NCBI RefSeq assembly: GCF_037975245.1
Contig: NC_092575.1
Span: 15,358,310-15,418,309, forward strand
Source of the DNA: Apostichopus japonicus
Lineage: Eukaryota > Echinodermata > Holothuroidea > Aspidochirotida > Stichopodidae
DNA length: 60,000 nucleotides
Direction: 5' to 3'
Below the pieces are notes generated by a model that did not search any database, was not told where the DNA came from, and saw only the letters and a program-made list of their open reading frames with translations. Within the stretch, counting starts at the first letter, position 1. Every line of letters starts with the position of its first letter. Positions 37,666 to 51,719 of this stretch are shown here, piece by piece. The position numbers were made by a program, and so were the translations under genes.

Positions 37666-38408
37666 AGTAATTTTCAAAACCTGATCTTGTTGACATAACT
37701 GTAGTTTGAAGCTCCTCAACAATCATTTGAATTGTTTGTGATGGAAGAAGTTGTTTTGCCTGAAGTTTCAGAAGAAACAAGGCAAAATTTTGTTGAAATT
37801 GAAGCCTAGACTGACCTGTTTCTTGCGCCCTACCTTGGCAATTGTTACTGTTTTCGAAATCACAGCTTATGTCATTTTCACTGACAAATCTATCAGTCTC
37901 TGTAGACACATCAAAGCAGTTATAGTGTCTAGAGGTATATCTTGATCCAAAGAGCAATGATCACGAGTAGAAAGTGTGTATTTATCCAAAATGTGTACAG
38001 CTCCCCAGTTTCTGTGACGTGACAAATGTGCTGTAAATGAACTGGTTTTTGAAAAATCTCTTTTGCCCTTCTTATATGGACAAGATACAATTTGTCCTTT
38101 TCTTATATGTGCTTTTAAGTGTGCCAAATATGAGGACAGATCTGTGAGTTCTTTTTGACAGATTTCATACGTACAAATCAATGACAGGTTAACTGACTGA
38201 AGATTTGTGCAACTGCTGTTTGCTTTTGAAGATGGCGGTGATACCTAGTCACATGAATCTTCATTGCAGCAAAAGTTGATAGGGTATAGCCACAATTAAC
38301 AAAACAACATGGAAATCTCACTCGAGGTATATTCCTATGGGAACTCACATGATCAACATAGCTACGGATAGTAGCTGTTAGTGTATTGCATATTTTACAG
38401 GTGTACAT

Positions 38409-40040
38409 TTCTGCCCTGCTTCACTATTGATTGGAGCTTATCAAAAACTGATAATTTGAAAGAAACATGAATTATGCCATTTCAAATTCAGTCATGTTCT
38501 AAAAGGCTAATTAACCTTGGCTAATCTAAAGACTGCATATTACATGCCACATGAGAGCCAATATCATCCATGTATGTAGGCTATCAGCACCAATTAACTT
38601 ACAAGTTACAATGTACCCACCCTTATATCATATTAACCTAAACAACATGAAGCAAGGCTAAGCTTCACACGCACATATCAAAATGCACGGTAGGGCGACG
38701 ATAGGTGGTCTAATACAGCGCCAGTGTTACTATAGTGATAGCCTAACTCTTAATTATCGTTCGTCTAGTCTACGTTATAGGCACTGGGCCCTACGGTTAT
38801 AACTAAAATATAAACTAACTTTTTGTTATGACCAGACATCAAAGTTGTTTTGTTGATTATAATAATGCAAATGTGGCATATGGTTCAAATAAATTTACCA
38901 CTCACGTCTGACGAAGTACTCAATGAAGTCTTGTTCTGGTGTGGAAATGTGCGTAGCCTACTGGACAGCAACGGCAGTTGTTTTCCTCTCGTGTCGACGT
39001 TCTTTGAAGCGCTGTAGTATTGTACTGTGCAATCTACACACTTCATACGTACGTGCGAGATGCGATCAATCATAATGTACAGAACAGCGCAGCATGTACT
39101 GGACGTTCATCGCGCGCCAACTTGGGTCATGTGACTGCATGCTGGACTGTAGCCAAGTTTTCCGGGAAAGCCAACGGCAGCCGCCCAGAATGTATCAAAA
39201 GAATTCCCGCCTGTGCGCGAGACGTCATAGCTGTTACAGACACGTTGACGCCAATCATCGAGCTAGACCGGCTGGGTTGAATGGGAGGAGGGGTTGGGGG
39301 GGGGGCTGGTTCAGATGAATAAAATGACATTTGCTGTACTAGACATATTTAACAACATTTTGATACGTTCGGTGACCCATTTAGCTATAAATAGCTGAAT
39401 GTGTGACCGTATATTGAGCACACGGAATTGTCATCGGTTCATGTTGTACTGACAATACAAGTTAACATTAAAACAATGAATTAGACTACATCTTGAAGGC
39501 TGGGCATTGCATTCTTGGCAGCTCACATCAGTAATTGTTTTGATAGGATTTCGGAAGTTGTATACTCCTTAAACAAACGGTAAACTAATTGGAACGGTAC
39601 CATCTATGTCACGTTTTCACGTTAGGCATTTACAAGTAATTCGTTACTAAAACTCTTGAAATGGTTAGATTTCACATATTTGACCTACAGACCCTTCAAG
39701 GTTATCTTTCACATTGTTTTCGTTCGCTGGACAATTAAGGGTCATTGATGAGCCTCACGGGGTGGGGGTTGTCGCTCAAATGTAACACTAAGGCAGAAAA
39801 CGACTGTAGGGACAAAGTTAACTGGTAATTGTGGGTTGAATTATGGAGCTATCGGTAATAGCTTCATGGTTGGATTTCATTCTTTTCTTTGCCAAACGGT
39901 AATGTTACTGCACGATGGATTTTGTTGTATACCATTGTATATTGGTAACGTGTTTCCACCTTCAAGAATATTTCCGTATAACACTCTTCAAATTCCAATT
40001 TTACATTATTGCAAAACAAACTTATTCTGTAAAGTACATG
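38409..40040. other. Upstream region of the CACTA cargo gene
   Basis: No coding region recognised. A locally GC-rich, CpG-containing patch at about 38930-39300 could be the promoter of the minus-strand gene. It ends in a G run at 39290-39306. This is suggestive only. Confidence 0.3.
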
Positions 40041-40049
40041 ACACACATA

Positions 40050-40420
40050 ACGTCTGTAAAAATCACAGAATTTTACATGTAAATATAAAAAACTGACATA
40101 TTCTGGAAAATTTTACAGGATTATCCTGTAAATTTTCATTGGAGGGAAAAATACTACAATGTTTTGTAAACCACTTGCTGTAACATCAAACGTCTGTAAA
40201 AATCACAGAATTTTACATGTAAATATTAAAAACTGACATATTCTGGAAAATTTTACAGGATTTACCTGTAAATTTTCTTTGGAGGAAAAAATACTACAAT
40301 TTTGTGTAAACCACTTGCTGTACAGAAAACGTCTGTTAAAATAACAGACGTTTACATGTAAATATAGAAAACCGGCTTTTTCTGTAAAAATCGACAGGAA
40401 TTTACTGTAAATTTACAGTT
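40050..40420. repeat. Right subterminal repeat array of the CACTA element
   Basis: About three copies of a roughly 138-bp unit containing ACGTCTGTAAAAAT, AATTTTACATGTAAATAT and TTTTACAGGA. The units are of different sequence from those of the left array but built from the same TTTACAG/CTGTAAA words. Confidence 0.6.
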
Positions 40421-40691
40421 TTTTTTAACAGTGTAGGCTTTAACAGATTGCGATACTTTAAATTGGAAATCATATTTATGCCTGCTTTGCAATTAAATTA
40501 AATCAATTTGAATGTTAACATATTCTGATATTTGTCAAAATGGAATACCGCAAAACTTTGAAAACAATCATTATCCTTGGCTTTGTTCCAAATGTTTTGG
40601 TGCAACTATTCTATTGATTACCATTTATAAGTCATATTTAGGTCCCGTCATGCAGTAAACATCAACACATTATAGTACACGAAGAATGAAC

Positions 40692-43600
40692 ATGGACAGG
40701 AGTGGTTTTCAAAGATGTTTTATCCTTGGATTTGTTCTTTGCTTCGCAAAAGGGGACGAGTTTTGCGACGGTTACAGTCATAAGAATGATAGCGAATTTG
40801 TTTATGGAGTACTTGGACAAAACATAACCTTGTCCTGTGAGTTACAGTCTTATTGTGAAAGAGCTACGTGGGCATTCCGTACAAGTCCTGTGAAATATTT
40901 GTATGCAGAATCGTGTCCAGAATGCGGAGAGAGTTTCTCTGTTATTGACATCATCCAGGGAGACAAAAGGAACACCAGTCTACATATTAACATCATTAAT
41001 GAGAGTGTTGCTGGTATCTATGACTGTAGCTGTCAGTATGATAATGGAGCAGATAGGGTGAAATGCTTTAACCTACAAATTGAAAACGCTACGTGTCAAT
41101 TAGAGTTTACTCAAAGTGAGAAAGTAAAGGTAGGTAAAACTTTGGAATATTTATTTTATTTTTTATCTAGAGTGACTTTCAATGCTTTCATGACCAATTT
41201 CTGTCTATTTGATCTAAAGTAGTTTATTACTCCATAATTAGTACCTATACCGTGGAAATGTCTTCATATGTTGTCACGATCCCTATATTCATAAACACAA
41301 TCCACTCTCAAGATATTAGGTAGTTATGTGGGGTGAAATGATAATGGAATCATTGTTTGCCCTCGAAGGTATTTGATAACAGTTCTGGAAGCCAACTTGA
41401 TGAGGCAGTACGTAGAGTAAATGTTAACACCGATGACAACATCACAGCCAGATGCGTAAGCGATGCTGCAAAGCTGAAAAATAATTGCAGCAAATTATTA
41501 CAGCAATCATACACGTAAATCCAATTGAATATATGTGTGATTCACTGAATACAATTCAAAAGTCGAATGCAAAATAAACATCTTAAATTATTTTAAACTC
41601 ATAAATATTTTAAAGTACAAAGATGCGATGCAGCACTCTATAAAAGTTGCGCAAAATATTTTATCCCATCTATATCATTAGATACGGACGTATGCAACTA
41701 ATCAATTTTGGGTAAAGTTTAACCCAGAACAAGTAAAATAAGGACAGATTAACAAATTAAATTGCTAAAAGTTGATAAATTGGTCAAAAACGTCTGCATG
41801 TTAATCGCTTTGGGGCAAAATGTTACTCAAATTGGTTGCCATGGATACATATGTACCCAGAGTTCATAAGGAACATTGCTCAAATGTTTAAGAGTGAAGA
41901 AAAGAGTCAAGTGACTCGTTTACTTTATGTAGTTGTTAAAGTTAAAGCGTTAGTCTTAAATATTAGTGATGGGATTGCAAAACTAGGAGTGCTTCGGGAT
42001 ATGATTACAAAGTCAGAATATTTCCCCTCGCTTTATGATATGTTATGTATTTATATGTTACACTATAAATATCAATATGTTACATATTGGAAGGTACTCA
42101 AACAAATATTAGATCAACACCTTATTTGATAAGTCAAATATGTAAAGAGTAAGGATTGCAGTGTAAATGGTGTACGTCTCGTTTCACGTCTCTCTCCAGA
42201 GAACTTTTTCTTTTACTAAATCGTGGTATGTACTTTGTTTTAAATAAATTGGGCCATTACATATACTGCATTACATATACTGAAATATCATGGAATGAAA
42301 CCAATTATCGGATGGAAGTTGCAAAACTCTCGTTTGCAATTTTACGGTAAGCGTCCAAAAACAACTGTATCCGTCCAGGTTACGTTTCACAAACCTTTTA
42401 GGTATTTACAACAGGCGCCCTTTAAGCACCGGAGTATGATCAGAGGATGGATTTGCTTTCAAGTTCTCATCGGACGTTACTCCTAGATCAATAAGATAAC
42501 AAGAACCAGTGATGGTCTGGGATAATTTGAGTTGACTTCTATTGAATAATTGACAGGGGCAGATTTTGCGTGGTTTATGTTAACACTATACATTGCTTAT
42601 TGAAACAATGGATACAATGGATAAATTAAGACTTCCGTCTGATAGATATGAAGACACTGTCGAATATATCGGAATGAATATAGAATACTTCTTGTAATGA
42701 CATTCGTTTTCTACGAAGCTCTAGAGAGGACATGGTAATATTTTTTGTAAATTATGTACGTATGTAATAGTACTACGTACGTACGTAACAATATCACGTA
42801 CGTAAGTGATATTTATTACGTACGTACGTAATATGTATGACGTACGCACGCGATGATTACTACGTACGTTCGTAATTATTATCACGTACCTACGTGAAAA
42901 TATTACGTACGTATGTATTTATTACTACATACACGCGTAATAATCAATACGTTCATACTTATTATAACGAATGTAGGCCTACGTACATACGCACGTGCCT
43001 TTATAACGTGATATAGCCTATGTTAACACTTGTCTGACGTAAGCGAGCCTACGTGATAAACTGTGTAATACATCTTCATTTCCCACGTCCTCTCTAAATC
43101 TTCGTAGTTTTCCATAGTTGGAGTGTGACGCTTATAAAACAGTTCTTTCTCAAATCAACACCATATTATTTACGAATAGTTACTTTTCAGGATCAGGGTT
43201 GTTAAAAATTAATGAATCAAAAGATAGATGCCGGATAAGTTGCAAAATCAAAAAGGTATGCCAGACGAGAATCATCTTGAGTGTAATTTCCTCAACAACA
43301 AACAGTCCATCAACTTCCACGGCGAAGGAGGAATTTACACGAAGTACTAAACCCACTATCACTAAGACCAGTACTGTCACTTTTGCGACATCGCCATATA
43401 CTCCAGATAGAAACAGTTCATTGACTTCCACGAGGAAAGAGGATTTTTCACAAAGTACTAAACCCACTATCACTGAGAACGGCACTGTAAGTTTTGCGAC
43501 TTCGCAATATACTACAGAAAGAAACAGTTCATTGACTTACACGATGTCAAAGGAAGAAACAACTATCATGTCTACATCTTCTGTAAAAATGAATTCTACG

Positions 43601-43971
43601 CGGGACCAGACAAAAGTCACTACTCCAGACGATGGAATTACCGCAATCGTATCCACAACATATACTGGAAAAAAAGATCACAATGCCTGCTACTATGATG
43701 TTTGTGGTCATACTCGGCTTTCATTGTCATTCTTGTTTTCATTATACTTGTTTTATTACTGAAAATTTTGAAGGGCAAGCGAAAGCGTTCCGCAGAGAAG
43801 GAAGAATGGATAAATCCTATTTATGAAGGATTTGAAGAAGGAAGGGAAAGAGATGAATCTACTGAGCACGACATATCTATCATAGCTAGTCAACCGGATC
43901 AAGGAACTTTGGATGATGGAATATATCATTTGGTAGTTACTAGCAATAACAAACCTATACATGAATCTTAG
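40692..43971 (+). pseudogene. Unit 4: tail-B receptor-like gene with splice and frame damage
   Basis: Exon 1 40692-41129 is intact (signal peptide, Ig domain with both canonical cysteines); an in-frame ATG at 40686 would add two residues. Exon 2 (41369-41489) is 6 nt shorter, and its donor, GTAAGT in other units, is GCAAAT. Exon 3 starts at 43191 and is open through two stalk repeats. A net +13 change near 43661-43678 (including an A run) and a 2-base loss near 43715 then throw the membrane segment out of frame. The tail-B coding sequence continues in another frame to 43971 with NPIYEGF and YHLV. Both downstream AATAAA signals are lost. A CACTA insertion ends 258 bp upstream of the start codon. 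Probably a pseudogene; a secreted product ending near 43762 is a remote alternative. Confidence 0.7.
42740..42995. repeat. TACGTA-rich palindromic tract, intron 2 of unit 4
   Basis: Same palindrome-dense tract as in the other units, here with long ACGTACGTACGT runs. Confidence 0.7.
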
Positions 43972-44450
43972 AACTCCATAACAGTTGTTGTTATCGCAAA
44001 ATCGATTAATTAAGGCAACCATTTATCAAGTTAATAACAAAGGCAACTAAAACTGTTAAGAACTCAATCTTTTCTTAACATTTCATTAGGTAGCTGAACT
44101 TAAATTTGTTATACAAACGTTTTGAAATTGATACGAAAAACATTTGCTTTGATTCCAACTTTATTTGTATCCATATCTGTGTAAATACATGCTGTCGATG
44201 CTCACAATGAAAACTTCGGATCAATGTGCTAACCTAGAGTATAAATGTACAGAACAAAGGGAAAACATAAAGAAAATCATATCTAAAACATAAAAAGGTG
44301 AGAAGAGGAGAAAGGTGTAGGGGTGGAATGGTGGGGATGGGCGATGGGCCCCCATATGATATTCGGGTAATATGCTGCGAATATTGTTGATAAGACTAAC
44401 GTTGTCAGCTTACCCAACTAATCATCGACAACTCTAAGTTGTCTGATGAT
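43972..44450. repeat. Remnant of the tail-B 3' flank
   Basis: Homologous to 17542-18120 but diverged and cut off at about 44450, where the unrelated cluster of repeats begins. The poly(A) signals present in other tail-B units are mutated here. Confidence 0.5.
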
Positions 44451-44504
44451 CGCTCAACACGTGAAACTCTGAGTTACAGCTAATAGTGTTCTACAAGTCT
44501 CAAC

Positions 44505-44507
<3 letters not shown>

Positions 44508-44586
<79 letters not shown>
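44508..44586. repeat. (TA)n microsatellite
   Basis: Uninterrupted TA dinucleotides directly before the first 376-bp repeat. Confidence 0.95.
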
Positions 44587-44588
<2 letters not shown>

Positions 44589-44595
44589 CATTAAC

Positions 44596-45675
44596 ATAAA
44601 GTCTGTTCAAAGTATCTCTTTAGAGATCCGGCTTTAGGAATCACAAATGATTTTCGAGTTGGTTAGCATCATGTTTGATCTCTAGAGTAAGGCAAAAAAT
44701 GTCACCAAAAACAGAACTAGTATTGTTCGATACAGGTGACAAACGCCTACAGTGGAATTACGACCTTCCTTACCGGTTTAGAACCTCTGGACATACAATC
44801 AGCGTCCATGGCCTAGTTGGTTAGGGTGTCCACGTACAAAGCGGGAGGCTCGGGCTCGAATCCCGGTGGAGGCTGGAAGTTTTTTTTCCACTGTTCTTGA
44901 TTTTCCAACTCATTACGATTTTCATTTATATATATTCATTTGCCATTGCCGTTTACCTCCATTTCATCTACATAAAGTCTGTTCAAAGTATCTCTTTCGA
45001 GATCCGGCTTTAGGAATCACAAATGATTTTCTAGTTGGTTAGCATCATGTTTGATCTCTAGAGTAAGGCAAAATGTGTCACCAAAAACAGAACTGGTATT
45101 GTTCGATACAGGTGACAAATGCCTACAGTGGAATTACGACCTTCCTTACCGGTTTAGAACCTCTGGACATACAATCAGCGTCCATGGCCTAGTTGGTTAG
45201 GGTGTCCACGTACAAAGCGGGAGGCCCAGGTTCGAATCCCGATGGAGGCTGGAAGTTTTTTTTCCACTGTTCTTGATTTTCCAACTCATTACGATTTTCA
45301 TTTATATATATTCATTTGCCTTTGCCGTTTACCTCCATTTCATTTACATAAAGTCTGTTCAAAGTATCTCTTTCGAGATCCGGCTTTAGGAATCACAAAT
45401 GATTTTCGAGTTGGTTAGCATCATGTTTGATCTCTAGAGTAAGGCAAAATGTGTCACCAAAAACAGAACTAGTATTGTTCGATACAGGTGACAAACGCCT
45501 ACAGTGGAATTACGACCTTCCATACCGGTTTAGAACCTCTGGACATACAATCAGCGTCCATGGCCTAGTTGGTTAGGGTGTCCGCGTACAAAGCGGGAGG
45601 CCCTGGTTCGAATCCCGGTGGAGGCTGAAAGTTTTTTCACTGTTCTTGATTTTCCAACTCATTACGATTTTCATT

Positions 45676-45676
<1 letters not shown>
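44596..45676 (+). repeat. Three tandem 376-bp tRNA-like SINE units
   Basis: Near-identical copies start at 44596, 44972 and 45348, an exact 376-bp period; the third is cut by (TA)n. Each holds a 73-nt tRNA-like module (44802-44874, 45178-45250, 45554-45626) with A box TGGCCTAGTTGG and B box GTTCGAATCCC (the first copy has GCTCGAATCCC). A cloverleaf can be drawn with a 6/7 acceptor stem and a U33-ACA-A37 loop. The stem mismatches and flanking non-tRNA body argue for a SINE family member amplified in tandem, not working tRNA genes. Confidence 0.7.

Positions 45677-45728
<52 letters not shown>
45677..45728. repeat. (TA)n microsatellite, left of LTR
   Basis: TA repeat with one G interruption, directly abutting the TGTTAC start of the probable LTR. 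Confidence 0.9.
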
Positions 45729-48409
<2,681 letters not shown>

Positions 48410-48508
48410 CTTTATGATGTAACTATTTTATTGATTGCCATTCATAAGTCATATTTGTTTCCGGTAATGCAGTAAATATCAACACATTTGAGTACACGAG
48501 GAATCAAA

Positions 48509-51476
48509 ATGGACAGGAGTGGCTTTCAAGGATGTTTTATCCTTGGATTTGTTGTTTGCCTTGCATCAGGGGGCGATTCTTGCGATGGATACAGTCATAG
48601 GCATGATACCGAATTTGTTTATGGAGTACATGGACAATACATAACCTTGTCCTGTGAGTTACAGTCTTACTGTGAAAGAGGTCTGTGGGCATTCCGTACA
48701 AGTCCTGAGAAATATTTGTATGCAGAATCGTGTCCAAAATGCGGAGAGAGTTTCTCTGTTATTGACATCATCAACGGAGACATAATGAACACCGGTCTAC
48801 ATATTAATAACATTAACGAGAGTCTTGCTGGTATCTATGACTGCAGCTGTCAGCATGATAATGGAACAGTTAGGGTGAAATGCTTTAACCTACAAATTAA
48901 AAACGCTTCGTGTCAACTAGAGTTAACTCAAAATGAGAAAGTAAAGGTAGGTAAAACTTTGGAATATTTATTTGATTATTATCTAGAGTGACTTTCAATG
49001 CTTACATGACCAATTTCTGTCTATTTGATCTAAAGTAGTTCATTACTCCATAATTAGTACCTATACCGTGGAAATGTCTTCATATGTTGTCACGATCCCT
49101 ATATTCATAAACACAGTCCACTCTCAAGATATTAGGTAGTTGTGTAGGGTGAAATGATAATGGTCATCGTTTGCCTTCGCAGGTATTTGAAAGTTCTGAA
49201 AGCCAACATGATGAGGCAGTACGTACAGTAAATATTAACACCGACGACAATATCACAGCCAGATGCGTAAGCGATGCTGCAGAGCTGAAAAATAATTGCA
49301 CAAACAGTAAGTATTATTACAGCAATCATACACGTAAATACAATTGAATATATATATATATATATGTGTGATTCACTGAATACAATTCAGAAGAAGAATG
49401 AAAAATAAACATCTTAAATTATTATAAACTCATAAATATTTAAAGAACAAAGATGCGATGCAGCACTCTATAAAAGTTGGGGAAAATATTTTATCCCATC
49501 TATATCATTAGATACGGACGTATTCAACTAATCAAATTTGGGTAAAGTTTTAACCCAGAACAAGTAAAGTATGGACAGATTAACAAATTAAATTGCTATA
49601 AGGTTGAAAAAATGGTCAAACATTTCTTTATGTTAAATGTTTTGGGACAAAATGTTGCTCAAATTGGTTGGATACATATGTACCCAGAGTTGGTAAAGAA
49701 CAATTGTTTAAGAGTGAAGAAAAGAGCCTCAAGTGACTTGTTTACTTTATGTAGTTGTTAAAGTTAAAGTGTTAGTCTTAAAAATGACTGATGGATTAGA
49801 AAACTAGAAGGGAGTGCTTTGGGATATGATTAGAGAGTCAGAATATTTCCCCATGCTTCATGATATGTTATGTAATTATATGTTATACACTAGAAATAAT
49901 ACAATATTGGAAGGTACTTAAACAAAATATCAGATTAACACCATATTTGATCATTCAAATATGTATAGAGTAAGGATTGGAGTGTTGGTGTACGTCTCGT
50001 TTCACGTCTCTCTCTAAAGAACTTTTTCGTTTGCTAAATCGTGGTATGTACTTTGTTTTAAATAAATTGGGACATTAAATAAACTGACATATCATGGAAT
50101 GAAACGAATTATCTAATTGAATTTAACAACTGTATTCGTCCAGGTTACTTTTCACCAACCTGTTAGGTATTTGGAAAAGTACCCTAAGCACCGGAGTATG
50201 GTCAGTGGTTGGTTTTTCTTTCAAGTTCTCATTGGATGTTACTCTTAGATCAATAAGATGACAAGAACCTGTGATGGATAAGTAATTGACTTTTATTGGA
50301 CAATTGACAGAGGCAGATTGTGCGTGGTTTATGTTAACACTATCCAGTGCTAATTGAAACAATGGATACAATGGATAAATTAAGACTTTCGTCTGATAGA
50401 TATGAAGATATGAAGACACTGTCGAATATATCGGAATGAAATAGAATACTGCTTGTAATTATATTTGTATTCTACGAAGCTCTAGAGAAGACATGGTAAT
50501 TTTTGTATTACGGACCTACGTAATAGTACTACGTACGTACGTAATTATATCACGTACGTCATAATAAATACGTTTGTTCGTACTATGTAGGACGTACGCA
50601 CGTGATGATTACTACGTACGTTTATAATAATTATCACGTACGAACGTAATAAAATTACGTACATACGTATTTATTACTACATACATATATAATAAACAAT
50701 AGGTACGTACTAATTATAACACTTGTCTGACGTAAGCGAGACTACATGATAAACTGTGTGATATATCTTCATTTCCCATGTCCTCTCTAAAACTTCGAAA
50801 ATTCCAAAGTTGGAGTGTGATGCTTTTAAAAAAACTTGTTTATAAAATCAACACTTCATTATTAACGAATATTTACTTTTCAGGATCAGGATTTCTTAAA
50901 ATAAAGAAACCTAAAGATGGATGCCGGATTAGTTGCAGAACAGAAAGTGTATGCGAGATGATAATCATGTTGAGTGTAATTTCCTCAACAACAAACAGTC
51001 CATCATCTTCTACGACGAAGGAGGAAGTTACACAAAGTACTAAACTTACTATCACTAATACCAGCTATGTCACTTTTACGACATCGCCATATACTATAGA
51101 TAGAAAGAATTCATTGACTTCCAATATGTCAGAGGAAGAACCTTCTCCGCGAGACCAGACAAAAGTCAATAATCCAGACGATGAAATTATCACTCCTACG
51201 ATATTTGTGGTCATACTCGCAGCTTTCATTGTCATTCTTATTTTCATTGTACTTGGTTTGTCAAGGAAAATTTTGAAGATCAAGCGAAAGCGTTCCGCAG
51301 AGAAGGAAGAATGGATAAATCCTATTTATGAAGGATTTGATGAAGGAAAGGAAAGAGATGGATCTACTGAGCACGAGATATCAATCATTACTAGTCAACC
51401 GGATCAAGAAAGTTTGGATGATGGAATGTATCATTACATAGTTACTAGCAACAGCAAACCTATACATGAATCTTAG
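48509..51476 (+). CDS. Unit 5: Ig-domain type I membrane receptor-like gene, tail B (intact, short stalk)
   Basis: Predicted exons 48509-48946, 49183-49306 and 50884-51476 give an open 384-aa protein. It has a signal peptide, a V-like Ig domain with Cys49, Trp60 and Cys112, and the second small domain with its ARC cysteine in exon 2. Only one 37-residue stalk repeat is present. A hydrophobic helix (FVVILAAFIVILIFIVL) precedes the tail-B module with KRKR, NPIYEGF and YHYI, ending KPIHES. An in-frame ATG seven codons upstream (48488) would lengthen the N-terminus, but 48509 matches the other units. All splice sites are consensus. Only about 100 bp of the usual upstream sequence is kept, so its promoter probably differs from its paralogues. 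Confidence 0.8.
50490..50720. repeat. TACGTA-rich palindromic tract, intron 2 of unit 5
   Basis: Same tract as in the other units, slightly shorter. Confidence 0.7.
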
Positions 51477-51711
51477 AACTCCACAACAATTGTCGTTATC
51501 GTAAAAGAGATTAGTTTAGGCAAACATTTATCAAGTTAATAACAAGGACAACGAAACTGCTAAGAATTCAATCTTTTCTGAACATTTCATTTCACTAAAG
51601 TTGTTAGTTGATTTGTTATAAAAACGTTTTGAAATGATACGAAAAACATTTGCGTTGATTTAAACTTTATTTGTATACATTACTGTGTAAATACATGCTC
51701 TCGATGTTCAC

Positions 51712-51717
51712 AATAAA
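51712..51717 (+). terminator. Polyadenylation signal of unit 5
   Basis: AATAAA 236 nt after the stop codon, in the conserved tail-B 3' UTR. The second signal is deleted here. Confidence 0.5.
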
Positions 51718-51719
51718 AA

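Larger units (their letters stand above)
32705..38408 (-). pseudogene. Broken C2H2-finger / SAMD3-like multicopy gene carried in the CACTA element
   Basis: The 5' part (38408 down to about 37664) encodes four C2H2-like fingers: C-x2-C-x12-H-x3-H; C-x3/4-C-x12-H-x4-H; C-x4-C-x12-H-x3-H; and a fourth with its second Cys replaced by Gly. A helical block FALFLLKLQAKQLLPS follows. The large exon (about 37035-36043) carries PKDRREMIRILCNDII and FPEPFKDDI. Smaller exons at 35603-35537, 34584-34364 and 32834-32705 join in frame with consensus splice sites, ending in NPKILALVGNLKEF..TV. The layout recalls a multicopy family annotated in fish and invertebrates as uncharacterised or SAMD3-like; this is from memory. 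Damage: frame changes near 38180 and 37940, TAG at 36214, and a 58-bp tandem expansion inside the 34584-34364 exon. It lacks a visible DDE catalytic core, so its role in transposition is unknown. Confidence 0.6.
30499..40433. mobile_element. EnSpm/CACTA-like DNA transposon, 9.9 kb
   Basis: Starts CACTGTTAAAAAAAA and ends with its inverted copy TTTTTTTTAACAGTG. The paralogous sequence in unit 3 (near 21750) runs uninterrupted across the site. The flanking trinucleotides TAA and TAG may be a decayed 3-bp target duplication. Both ends have subterminal tandem repeats built on ACAGT/ACTGT and TTTACAG words, as in animal EnSpm elements. Inside lie a minus-strand multi-exon gene, a LINE fragment and a SINE. 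I could not identify a DDE transposase, so class assignment rests on the ends. Confidence 0.7.

Noticed and set aside
39094-39330. Short ORFs in the GC-rich patch inside the CACTA element
   Set aside because: Overlapping frames on both strands with no domain; more likely promoter or 5' UTR sequence.
44802-45626. Three functional tRNA genes
   Set aside because: Stem mismatches, an unusual ACA anticodon, a shared non-tRNA body and the exact tandem period fit a SINE-like repeat better.
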